The notes beneath the pieces were generated by a model. That model saw only the letters and a program-made list of their open reading frames with translations. It made no database searches and was not told the origin of the DNA. From NCBI GenBank assembly GCA_008477525.1, contig SPDT01000002.1, positions 2,728,001-2,792,000 of the forward strand: a DNA stretch of 64,000 bases. Direction: 5' to 3'. Shown piece after piece: positions 1-9,642 of the stretch; positions within the stretch are counted from its first letter, which is position 1, and every line of letters begins with the position of its first letter. Made by a program: the position numbers and the translations under genes. The DNA is from Hypomyces perniciosus (taxonomy: Eukaryota > Ascomycota > Sordariomycetes > Hypocreales > Hypocreaceae).

Positions 1-26
1 CGATGGCGACGCGAAAGAATGACGCG

Positions 27-34
27 TATAAAAG
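27..34 (+). promoter_or_regulatory. TATA box of the first SDR gene
   Basis: A perfect TATAAAAG lies about 190 bp upstream of the ATG at 224. It fits a core promoter with a leader of roughly 150 nt. Transcription start is inferred only. Confidence 0.5.
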
Positions 35-223
35 GTCGAGGGCCTCCAACGCCTTTTGGCCTTTGTAGTTACTCAACTTAACATACTCGAGCAAGTTCGA
101 CAGGCATTCTCAAAGATAAAAACACAAAAGATCACTTGCCAAAAGTACCAGGTTATTTGAATCCTTTAATACCATTATCACATCAAGAGAGCCTACCAAG
201 GAGCCAGGCATCCATCAGTCATA

Positions 224-1308
224 ATGCCCGGTGCCATCAGCTTTATGAAACAATCCTTTCCGGGTGCTCCTACATTCACAGATAAGGATGTTCCCGACTT
301 GACGGGCAAGGTAGGATGTTCGCCTTTGGTTATAATAACAGCATGTACTGATCACACTACCAGGTCATCATTGTCACCGGCTCCAACACCGGTGTCGGCA
401 AAGAGGTCGCCCAGATCCTCTACTCCAGGAATGCCAAGGTCTACATGATGGCGCGTTCAGAAGAAAAGACGAACAAGGCCATCGACAGCATCAAAGCTGC
501 CGTCCCAAAGTCTAGCGGAGAGCTGGTCTACCTTCACCTCGACCTCTCCGACCTCCCCAGCATCCAGACCTCCACAAGTGAGTTCCTTCGACGGGAGCAG
601 AACCTCCACCTTCTTTTCAACAATGCTGGTGTTGGATACCCTGAGAAGGGAAGCAAGACGCAGCAAGGTTACGAACTCCAGCTCGGCGTCAACTGCATCG
701 GCACATACGCCTTTACCAAGTACCTGACACCGGTCCTCGTCTCAACAGCCAAGACGGCGCCTGCCAACTCAGTCCGCGTCGTCTGGGTCTCCTCCTCTGC
801 CGCCGAGGCTATGGCTCCCAAGAACTTCGTCGATAACTTGCCGCAAGTTGAGAAGAAGGGTGCCTTTGACCAGTATTGCATCAGCAAACTGGGTAACTAC
901 TTCCTCGCCACTGAGTTTGCTGCTCGTCACAGGGGCGATGGCATCATCTCCATCCCTCTGAACCCCGGCAATCTCGACTCCGACTTTTGGCGCACCCAGG
1001 GAGCTCTGATGACGAGTATCTTGCGCAAGACGTTGTTGCATCCTCCGTTGTATGGTGCCTACACGAACCTCTTTGCTGCGTTTTCGCCCACGGTGACTCT
1101 TGAGAAGTCGGGCACTTTTGGTATGCACCCTTTCCTATGATTTGTTCGAGAGGCATAAACTAATGGCAAGACAGTTGCCCCATGGGGTCAGTTCTGGACT
1201 GTTTCCAAGGAGATGACGGATGGTGCAAAGATCAAGTCTGAGGGCGGCACAGGCATCGCGCAATGGTTCTGGGAGTGGAATGAGGCCCAGGTCAAGCCTT
1301 ATCTTTGA
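224..1308 (+). CDS. short-chain dehydrogenase/reductase (classical SDR)
   Basis: NAD(P)-dependent oxidoreductase with a Rossmann fold. The gene has three exons. Intron 1 (about 311-363) separates the start MPGAISF from the cofactor loop TGSNTGVG; intron 2 is about 1121-1174. Joined, the protein is about 325 residues and in frame throughout. Visible SDR motifs are the TGxxxGxG loop just after intron 1, NNAG near residue 110, the WVSSS strand carrying the catalytic serine, and YCISK as the YxxxK active site. The tail reads FWEWNEAQVKPYL. It most resembles fungal retinol-dehydrogenase/WWOX-like SDRs, whose substrates are usually unknown. It has its own TATA box and no obvious pathway neighbour. 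The family is certain; the substrate cannot be told from sequence. Confidence 0.9.
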
Positions 1309-2008
1309 TGATTGATCTATCTGTAGTATATCTTGGTAAATTTGGTACTCGGGTTTTTTTTCATGAAGGTTCTTGGAGTTGGAGTCCAAGCTCAAGGTTC
1401 CGTTTTATCTTTAGATGACACCGGAACGACTACTTCGTACTATCTAATGAATTGATGTAATATTCCCTGTCAATCGCCCAACGAAAAACCTCCTCTCCCT
1501 CCCTACCAAATAAGACCCAGATGCTCCTCAAAGTTAGCACTCAGCAGCAGGGCACGTAGAAGATTGGCTGATCCGTTTTTCAAGCAGCGGATCATCTCGC
1601 ATAGCATCATGATAGTCTTCAATCCGGAGCTTTTGCCCTGAATTTTGTAAAGTTTTAATGGCGTCCTCCGAGAGTATCGGCCGGCTCCGAAGATCAGACC
1701 CGGTGACTGCCCCACAAATTTCCTTCTTCATCCGGACCGTTCTGCCCCTCCCCCACCAAACCAGCAGGAACCAGCATGAACCAGCAGGAACGGGAAGGAG
1801 CGCGACCCTCGGCTAATTATGTCTTTTACTTTTTTTCAACCTTTCACCTTTTCCTCGCTTCTCTACTTCTTGTGTTTAGCCAACTCTCACGGCCTTTTGA
1901 CTGCTACTACTCAGAGCAGCAAGGGTTCAGGGCTCCCTGGCAAGTCCCGACGATAGCGGCATTCTCAGCTCTCCAACGATATCTATCAATCACCCCTCAC
2001 TGCTCAGC
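1309..2008. other. intergenic, SDR to 2OG oxygenase
   Basis: No convincing gene. It holds the SDR 3' region, one copy of TACTTCGTA (1431-1439), a short tandem repeat (1759-1788) and a pyrimidine-rich leader at about 1820-1875, typical of fungal promoters, before the ATG at 2009. Confidence 0.6.
1759..1788 (+). repeat. 10-bp tandem repeat, three copies
   Basis: Three adjacent decamers read AACCAGCAGG, AACCAGCATG and AACCAGCAGG. They lie in the promoter or leader of the following oxygenase gene. No function is evident. Confidence 0.8.
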
Positions 2009-3367
2009 ATGGCGACTCGAGAAGAGCAGCAGCAGCAACATCACGAGCTGCCCATGGACCTCCCTATAATCGATCTCGACATCTACCTCAACAACCCTCC
2101 GTCCTCTTCTGCTGTCCAAGCTGAATGCGCCCGCGCCACCTCTGCCCTTATCACCTACGGCGCCCTCGTTCTGCACGACTCGCGCGTATCTGAACAAGAT
2201 AACGACATCTTCCTCGACCTCATCGAAGACTACTTCGCACAGCCCGAAGACGATATCCGCCGCGATGAGCGCCCCGAGTTAAGCTACCAAATCGGTGTCA
2301 CGCTCGAGAACACTGAGAAGCCGAAATGCGCTGTGGATGAGCCTTGTCTCGATGTAATTCAGCGACTGCATCCATCGCAACGGCCGCTAGATATATCTGG
2401 TCATGAACCTGATCCCAAGTGTAGGTTCTTTTGGAGGATGGTTGAGCCGCCGCCGTACGAGACGCAGTTTCCTGGCTTGAATGCCTCGAATATTACTCCT
2501 GAGGCGCCACATATCAAGGGTCGATGGGCACCGACTATGGATCAATGGGGGAGTTCGATGAAGAATGCGTAAGCTTTACTTTGGGCCTACATTAAATGTG
2601 TCTTGCGCGACTCACACATGATTATTTGCAGTGTCTCCAAGCTATCCGAAATGACAGCGCTTGGCCTGGGCCTTCAGGCGGACTACTTTAGCAACGCCGG
2701 CCGCTACGGGTTCGACCCCCCTTCTTTATCTATTACAATGAAGCCTCTCAACTGATCGAACAAATACAGCCCCCATCTCCTCGCTCCCACCGCTTCCGAT
2801 CTCAACAAGTACGGTACCCGAGACACCATCCTCGCCGGCTTCCACACTGACCTCAACTTCCTCACCATCCACGGCCGCTCACGTTACCCAGGCCTCAACA
2901 TCTGGGCCCGTAACACCGGCAACCGCATCCCCGTGAAGATCCCACCCGGAAACTACCTTCTCGTCCAAGCCGGCAAACAGATCGAGTACATCACCGGCGG
3001 CCTCATCAAAGCTGGCTACCACGAAGTCACTGTCAACGAACGCACCCTCGAGACGATTGAGCGGCGGAAGAAGGAGTTCCCCGATAGACCACTGATTCGC
3101 ATCTCGAGCACGTTGTTTTGGCATCTGAGCTCTGATTTTGATCTTAAGCCTGTGCCAGAGCTGGCAGAAAGGGCGAGGAAGGTGAGGGAGGAGCAGGCGA
3201 GTTTGGGACGGGATGAGGGCGAGGAGGCGGACTATCCCCCTACCAAGGTTGGACACCAAGTGCAAAGGTGCGTTATCTTTTTTTCTCCTCCCTTTCCCTA
3301 GATGACTGTTGTGGATTGCTGACCTTGTTGCAGTGAACTCAAGCATATCGCTCTGATGGCGGCATGA
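2009..3367 (+). CDS. 2-oxoglutarate/Fe(II)-dependent oxygenase (isopenicillin-N-synthase-like)
   Basis: Non-haem iron oxygenase of the fungal IPNS-like superfamily. There are four exons with introns at about 2569-2631, 2710-2769 and 3268-3333; joined, the frame stays open to TGA at 3365-3367 (about 390 residues). The N-terminal DIOX_N region begins at LPIIDLDIYL. The double-stranded beta-helix core has AGFHTDLNFLTIHG, giving the iron ligands H and D of HxD. Downstream come GGLIKAGYHEV, with the distal His ligand, and RISSTLFWH, whose Arg fits the 2-oxoglutarate-binding RxS. All expected ligands are present, so it is probably active. The second intron starts GTTCGA, a weak donor, but the reading frame supports it. 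The substrate is unknown; the protein is cytosolic as no signal peptide is seen. Confidence 0.88.
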
Positions 3368-3639
3368 GGTATAAAATCGCTTATATATCAAGCAATAAAA
3401 GATGATAATAATGAAACAAAAGGTTAAGAAGAACGATGTGTCCACTGACTGGTCTAGAAATGCTTTATATAAAAAATAGGTATCACGGTTGTATAGGATA
3501 CAGAAGCTCGCCAAATCCCGAACACATACACATATATCCACAAAATATTGCATCAGTCACCCCCTCACATGCTCATCGCATATTCCAGGCATACTTTTCC
3601 CTTTTCCCTATTTGTTTTTCTATTTACGAGGGATTATCT

Positions 3640-5711
3640 TTATGCTGCCTTCGTACCAACGGATTCTGTAGGGACCTCGTGATCGGAATTGGCATCTTGT
3701 TCCTTCTGAGTGACCGTCTCCGCCACAGGCGTCTCGGGCTCTCGCCAAAAGTCCTTCTGGCCTTTGGACAAGCGCACCACCCAAGGTGGGAAAAATCCAC
3801 CGGGAATTCGCCAAGTCCAAGGCTCTTTCTCGTCCAAATTCGGAGGCACGATGCGGCCACCCGTGGCCACCTTCAATAGCCACACAAAACCGTTGAGGAT
3901 GATGTATGTCATGATACCGGCGATGAGACCGTTGGCGATGGAGTAAGTAAATGGCATAACGGTAATGGCAAGGAAGGCTGGAACGGCGTCGCCCAAATAC
4001 GCCCAGTTGACCTGGGTAACAGATGTGGCCATCATAGATCCGACTAGGATGAGCACGCAGCCGGTGGCCCATGGAGGAATCGAGGCAAAAATGGGGGCGA
4101 AGAAAATGCTGATGAAGAAACCGAGACCGGTAACCATTGATGTGATGCCAGTCTTGCCGCCCTCGGAGATACCGGCACCAGACTCAACGAAGGCGGTAAC
4201 GGGCGGAACACCGAGGACGGCGCCAATGGAGATGCTCACGGCGTCGACCATGTAGGCCACAGCAGAGCCTTCAAAATCCTGGGTCTCAGCATCAATGAGA
4301 CCGGCGAAACGAGCCATACCGTATAAGGTACCAGTACAGTCGAGAATGTCGACGTAGAGGAATGTGATGAGGGCTAGTCCGAACTGGCCTCCATACTGGG
4401 AAATGTTCCAATCTTGGACATTGAGGATGTTTTCGATGTGGTGGAAGTCGACGACCTTTTTGAAAAAGTTGAAGGAGTCATCACCGACGGCGGTGTAGGG
4501 GAAATATGTCACGGGAGTGCCTCGGGGCCAAGAAACAATGCTGACGAGGATGATACCGGCGATGATGGCACCCTTGACGCGGTACATCATGAGGATGACG
4601 GTGAAGATGCCGCCGCAGAAAATGCCAATCCACATGGCCGGATGGCGCATCTTGTCCCAGCCGGGACAGGTGCCGTCCTTGAGCAGATTTTCAGGGGAGC
4701 AGCCGGCGAGTTCTACGGGGGTTGCGGTGGCGCCTGTGATGAGGCCGATGCCCTCGCTGTAGGTGAGACCGATGATGGTGAGGAAGAATCCAATACCGAC
4801 GCCGGTAGCGACCTTGATGGAATGCGGGATGGCACGAGCAAGCCATTGTCGCATGCCAAAGAGGGCCAAGCCGAGGAAGACGAAGCCTTCTACGAAGATG
4901 GCGGTTAAAGCGACCTGGTATGGGACTGGACCAGAGCCGTGGTAGCCAACTGTTCATGGTCAGATGGAAATGTCGCCGCCTCAAGTGGTTTGGAAGGCAG
5001 ATGGGTGACTAACCGACGGTGTACGAAAAGTAAGCATTCAGACCTATTTCGACAGTCAGCACCTATGCAATGCAACAAAGTACCCTCGCCAACATACCCA
5101 TTCCGGGAGCCAGACCCACGGGACTGGTGAGTACAAGAGGCAAGAAGTCAGTTCATGAACTTGCGGTTTCGTTTTCCCAGAAGCGGTCTCACAGATTAGC
5201 CAAAAGGCCCATGAAGAAACTGGCAAAGGCAGAGATGGCGGCGGTAGCAGTGACGACATCGCGCTTGATGCCTTGGAGACACAAGCTGTACTCTTCATTG
5301 TTGTCGCAAACGGGATCACTCGGGCCACCGTTGCAGACACAGGTGCCGCCTGAATCGGAGACAATGGACGCGTTGACGGCGATGATGTATGCCATGGCGA
5401 AGAAAGTGGCGAGGCCGGCGCGGACCTCAGTGAAAAAATAAGAGCCTTTGCGCTCCTTGGGCTATGGGAGGCGAGCATGGTAAGTATGCTGATTTTTCTC
5501 ATTCCCATGAAGTCCCCCGCAAAACCCATCGATATTGATATCCCTCTCCATTGGCGATCATTTCATTGATTGAGCCAGTGTAACATGTTTTGAGACATCA
5601 AAGAGTGGGTGGTGATGAGGGAGGACTTACATGGCCTGAACCATCGAGACGGAACCACCATCCAACCGGACTGGCGGCGATTTTGACGTTTGTCTCATGA
5701 ATCCACCCCAT
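3640..5711 (-). CDS. azgA: purine (adenine/guanine/hypoxanthine) permease, AzgA family
   Basis: Proton-coupled purine transporter of the plasma membrane, AzgA-like branch of the nucleobase-ascorbate transporter fold. Five exons join to about 570 residues, the usual AzgA length. The start MGWIHETNV at 5711 is followed by an intron (about 5462-5630), then three small exons around 5016-5198 whose introns keep the frame. Signatures include ATFFAMAYIIAVNASI at the first membrane segment, APGMGLNAYF, GLALFGMRQWLA, FVESGAGISEGG and the C-terminal MTYIILNGFVWLL helix. The extracellular Cys-rich loop CVCNGGPSDPVC is also typical. It stands alone here; in other moulds azgA is controlled by purine induction (UaY) and nitrogen status, but no clear UaY site was seen upstream. 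Assignment is strong by motif pattern. Confidence 0.93.
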
Positions 5712-7754
5712 TTTCGCGATCTATCATCTATAGGAAGAAGAGAAGAAAAGGACAAAGATGAAGCAATGCGCCCTTTGCGAGAGCGAAGAAGATCAACCTC
5801 TCCAGGTGGCCAAGATAAGAAAAACCTGTTCGTCGCTCTGTGGGGCGCTAGCGATAGCGGAGCGACAGAGGCGAGCCGAACCAAACTAGCCGGGCGACAG
5901 ACAGTCCGTTGAGCGATGAAGCTGTTTTCGATAGTTATTGCAGCACGAGAAGGGATGAAGAGGAAGACGAAGATGAAGACAGACAGGTCTTTGTTATTAA
6001 AGCAATGGAGTAGGAGAGTGAGACATGTATGCAGGAGTATGTACAAAGAAGGAAGAAAAAAAGAAAAAGAAAAGGTTGGAGAACACAGATATCTCCAATG
6101 GCTGAGATAGGCAAGTGGAGCTTCTTGGAGCTGCGAGCAAGCATTGCATTAATACGAGGGAGGAATGATCGAACCACCCGATAAGATTGAAGGCCAATCC
6201 ATCTGCTCCGTATCAAAGGAGATATTTACTATATACTATCTACTACTACCTTAGTGTTGATACGTACATACACGGCTCTTGGTGCTACGGAGTACTTACT
6301 ACTAGTAAAGTTGATAGCCGCGTTTCGGCCCGTCAGATGCAGTCTTCATCTATTTCCCCAGGTCCAGTTAGAGATAGATTACCATTGTCCAACCGGGATC
6401 ATTGTTCCACAGCGAATAATTCTGTGTGCTGTACGAAGTAGCATCTTCTATTTTTCTTCATGTTGTATCTCTCCTACAGACCAAGTTCACAAGTCAGGTT
6501 CTTCAAAAAGCAGCAACATTACCTAGTTAGTAGTCTTAGCCGCTCGGGATTTAAAGATTGCATCACGGAATCCAACAGCGCCACGCGAGTAAACTGACCG
6601 TTTGGACCAATCATATCGCACAGATAAAGAGCCAAGGACAATTCCACGGTTGCTGATAAGCCTGATCGGGCCCGTAATTTGACCTTGTAGTTTAGCCTTA
6701 GCTTCATCTTATCATTTAGGCACCTCCGGAGTTATCGTCCTGTCCAATCCACCATTGCCATTCAGATACCTCCGTACGGAGTAGTAGTAGTATACTAATA
6801 CTAATACCAATACTCCCCCGCAATCTGCCTCCAGCTTCCCCGGATCATAAGAGGTGGAAAACGGCGATGGCCGCTGGTCGGCTTGGTGCTCACAGACAGG
6901 GAGAGATAGGACCCTGCCGACTGACGGCATCTAACTAAGACATTCATCAGAGTTCATCAGCCCACGAGCTATGCTATGGATGTCGTGCTACTCCGTACAA
7001 CTACATATTTGGATCAAGGTACCAGGTGTCACAGCAGCAACCCCGCCACGCCTTTATTTCGAGATATCTACCTTATTCTTCTGGGTGGTGGTACGAAGTA
7101 GGAATAAGGAATACATGTGCAACAGTCACAGCCTGATGGGGTTCGGACTGCTCCGGAGACGGAACGGCGTTGCAAAATATGCATCATACGGACTATCATT
7201 CCCCCTTTTGCTGTTCAGGGCTTTTTCACCATCCCGTTGATTCATCATGGGCATTATTTTGACACGTGCAAATATATATAGATGACTGTGTCTCTGACAG
7301 TCGTCAAGGTTGGTCAGGTGATTCAGGCATCAGGTGTCTAATATCACAGTTGTATCGGAAGCGTCTCATCAGCCACTCCATGTGTGGCAACCCGAGATCC
7401 TGCCGATGCATTTTCGTCCTTTGTTCCGCAGGACAATACATAGATACGGATTGATACTATCTATGTATTAGGAAACGGAAGACTCCTGGCGATACTTTGT
7501 AGTGCTTATAATTAGTATTGTGGCTGAAAGAGATCTTTTTGACAGAGCATCCTGTCAAAGGCTCATATGCTTGGCTCATATCATATTATACTGCATCAGG
7601 CTCAGGCTCAAGTACCACCAGCAGCAGCCTTCTCATGATACAATGTGGCTGATGATCCTTTGGCCACTCTTGCATCCTTTCAAAACAGATTTTTTTAAAG
7701 AAATTTTCAACTCTTTGCAGATGCACTGCCACTTACTGTGACTTTGCTGTGACC

Positions 7755-7762
7755 TGACGTCA
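7755..7762 (+). promoter_or_regulatory. CRE-like site, distal copy
   Basis: Perfect palindrome TGACGTCA, the binding site of ATF/CREB-type bZIP factors in fungi. It lies about 440 bp upstream of the RS-rich gene and is followed by GGCGA, as is the second copy at 7870. Confidence 0.5.
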
Positions 7763-7869
7763 GGCGATCTCTCTGGCTTGCTCTAGCAGGTTCGCAGGTT
7801 CACTGAACTGTCCATGATTTTCCGCGTCAGGAGGCCGCCATCTCGTTCAGGCCCGCCTATTGGCTCCGC

Positions 7870-7877
7870 TGACGTCA
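7870..7877 (+). promoter_or_regulatory. CRE-like site, proximal copy
   Basis: Second TGACGTCA, again followed by GGCGA, about 320 bp upstream of the ATG at 8200. The shared extension to 13 bases makes the pair unlikely to be accidental. Confidence 0.5.
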
Positions 7878-7923
7878 GGCGACGTGAAGACCCTGCAGCG
7901 TTCACTGATCAGTGCCCCGCGAT

Positions 7924-7982
7924 CCCTGTGAGCCCACTGAGGCGCCTATGAGTCGCCTGTCAATGCCCTGTGAGCCCACTGA
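7924..7982 (+). repeat. 17-bp direct repeat in promoter
   Basis: CCCTGTGAGCCCACTGA occurs exactly at 7924-7940 and 7966-7982, with 25 bp between copies. It lies 220-280 bp upstream of the RS-rich gene, next to the CRE-like pair. It could be a duplicated regulator site or a local duplication. Confidence 0.7.
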
Positions 7983-8199
7983 CGGCTTTTTGATCCTATG
8001 AATGACTCCTGCACCTCAGACATACCACATTCATTGTCATCTGTCCATCCAACCATCCATTTCCCATAAAGGCGATACGAGCGTCGCCTTTTCTCCGCCA
8101 TGGATGTCTCTTTTTTTCTTTTCCTTTTCCTCCGTCCTTCATAACCGACTGATCTGATTTACCTACTTTCAAATCAAGTACTATCGACTTGCGCCCACG

Positions 8200-9216
8200 A
8201 TGTTTCCATCATCGCGCCGCAAGGACAAAGATCCTAAACCAGGCCTCAACCGCGATTACTATCACCCTGACGAGCCGCTCGAAGAGTCGGCTGCTCCTCC
8301 GCTTCGCCGACAGAAATCGGAAAGACATCGCCGTCGTCCTTCGCCCGGGTTCGCTCCCGAGGAAGACTTCAAACCTCGTCGCAGCCGAAGAGATTCTTCT
8401 CCTGGGCGCATGATGTCGCGCCGACATGCCAGTCCACCACAAATCTATCACGCTCCCTCTCCGCCACCACCGCGCTCAGCTCGCCATGACCGCGATCGTG
8501 ATCGTGATCGTGATCGCGAGCGCTATCCCCGTGACCCCCGCGACCCTCGAGACCCCCGAGCCTCATATCCTCGGGACCCGTACGATCGCAGCCGACAGTC
8601 CCGCGACATCCCTCCTCCAGAGCCTCGCGATCGCGATCGCCATCACCGGTCTTCCCGACGTGAACCATCGCCGGATCACCGCGCGCGACGATCTAGACAT
8701 GTTTCTCCGGAGCCGAAACATCGCCCCCGAGGTTATCCCTTGTCGACACATGCTGATCGGGACGATCGGGATCATCGCTCGTCGCGCCGATCTCGCGCGA
8801 TATCACCACCGTCGCGCTCGCGTGGCGCTCCGCCGCCTCCAGTCTACGATAACGACGATGACCACGACAGACGACGTCGCCGCCATCGATCACAACCCCG
8901 AGAAGCCGAGGCAGACCACTCTCGCGCCCGCAGTCGCGGCGCTCCACCTGCCGTTAGCCGTCGCAGTACGATGCCGGCGTTAACAAAGGTTTCGTCAGCG
9001 CCAAAGCCCAAGGGTAATGCATGGTGGAAGAACCCGATAGTCCAGGCTGGGGCCCGCACTGCCTTTGCGGCTGGAGCGCAGGCCGTCATGCAAAACCGCA
9101 AGGATCATGGGCCTTGGCTGGGCGCAAAGGGTGCTAGAGTGGCTACTGCTGCTCTCACTGCCGCGCTGGCGGATGGCTTAGCGAGCGGCAGCAGCGGTGA
9201 CAAAAAGAAGCGTTGA
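8200..9216 (+). CDS. RS/RD-rich basic protein with hydrophobic C-terminal domain
   Basis: Single exon, 338 residues. Residues 1-260 are low-complexity and very basic. They contain RS and SP-type dipeptides, an RDRDRDRDRDRER tract near residue 100, PRDPRDPRDPR repeats and many SRR/SPP blocks; this is a candidate SR-protein-kinase target that could bind RNA or act as a nuclear scaffold. No RRM or zinc finger is seen. The last 75 residues differ: WWKNPIVQAGARTAFAAGAQAVMQ followed by GAKGARVATAALTAALADG, a small-residue (Ala/Gly) helical region like that ending many uncharacterised ascomycete proteins, then a KKKR tail. Codon use is regular and the upstream CRE-like sites support a real gene. The precise function is unknown. 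Confidence 0.8.
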   Translation: MFPSSRRKDKDPKPGLNRDYYHPDEPLEESAAPPLRRQKSERHRRRPSPGFAPEEDFKPRRSRRDSSPGRMMSRRHASPPQIYHAPSPPPPRSARHDRDRDRDRDRERYPRDPRDPRDPRASYPRDPYDRSRQSRDIPPPEPRDRDRHHRSSRREPSPDHRARRSRHVSPEPKHRPRGYPLSTHADRDDRDHRSSRRSRAISPPSRSRGAPPPPVYDNDDDHDRRRRRHRSQPREAEADHSRARSRGAPPAVSRRSTMPALTKVSSAPKPKGNAWWKNPIVQAGARTAFAAGAQAVMQNRKDHGPWLGAKGARVATAALTAALADGLASGSSGDKKKR

Positions 9217-9642
9217 GGATGAGGTGCTGTCTTCATGGAATGACTTTTAACGACGATATGACGGGAATGGCATTGAATTTTGATCATGGATTGATCTCTG
9301 AATCGGGTTGCTGTATAACATGATGGGTTTGGTAACTCCTCTTGGAAGTTGATCGGAAGTAAGGACATTGGGTTTGGCTTGGCTTGGGTTTGATGCTTGG
9401 GAATTTCAGCTGGTTTCTGAAGTCGCCATTGAACTAGGACGAAGGATGCCATCGGAACGTTATGATCAGGTTTGGGTATATTACATATGGCATGATTAGG
9501 ATTGAAACGGCGGTTGTACGGCACTCCTCCCGAATTAACGAACAGACTCTATAGACAAGGGCAACATATATCAACACTTACAACCATTCATCGGCTAGAC
9601 ACCATCGGTTACATGGATGACTCAGAATAGCTAGCATTATAG
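9217..9642. other. convergent 3' spacer
   Basis: Shared downstream region of the RS-rich gene and the NLR-like gene on the other strand. No gene or repeat is seen. Confidence 0.6.

Larger units (their letters stand above)
5712..8199. other. long intergenic region, azgA to RS-rich gene
   Basis: About 2.5 kb without a supportable gene; short reading frames lack motifs. It contains the divergent promoters of azgA and the RS-rich gene. It also carries several copies of the dispersed nonamer (TACGGAGTA-type at 6286, 6775, 6989; TACGAAGTA-type at 6432, 7092), paired CRE-like sites and a 17-bp direct repeat. Confidence 0.6.

Noticed and set aside
4414..4908. Acidic 164-codon frame opposite azgA
   Set aside because: Mirrors permease codons; Asp/Glu/Gly runs are typical of antisense membrane-protein DNA.
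8426..8983. 185-codon overlapping frame within the RS-rich gene
   Set aside because: It arises from the GATCGT-type repeats read in another frame; composition is odd and there are no motifs.
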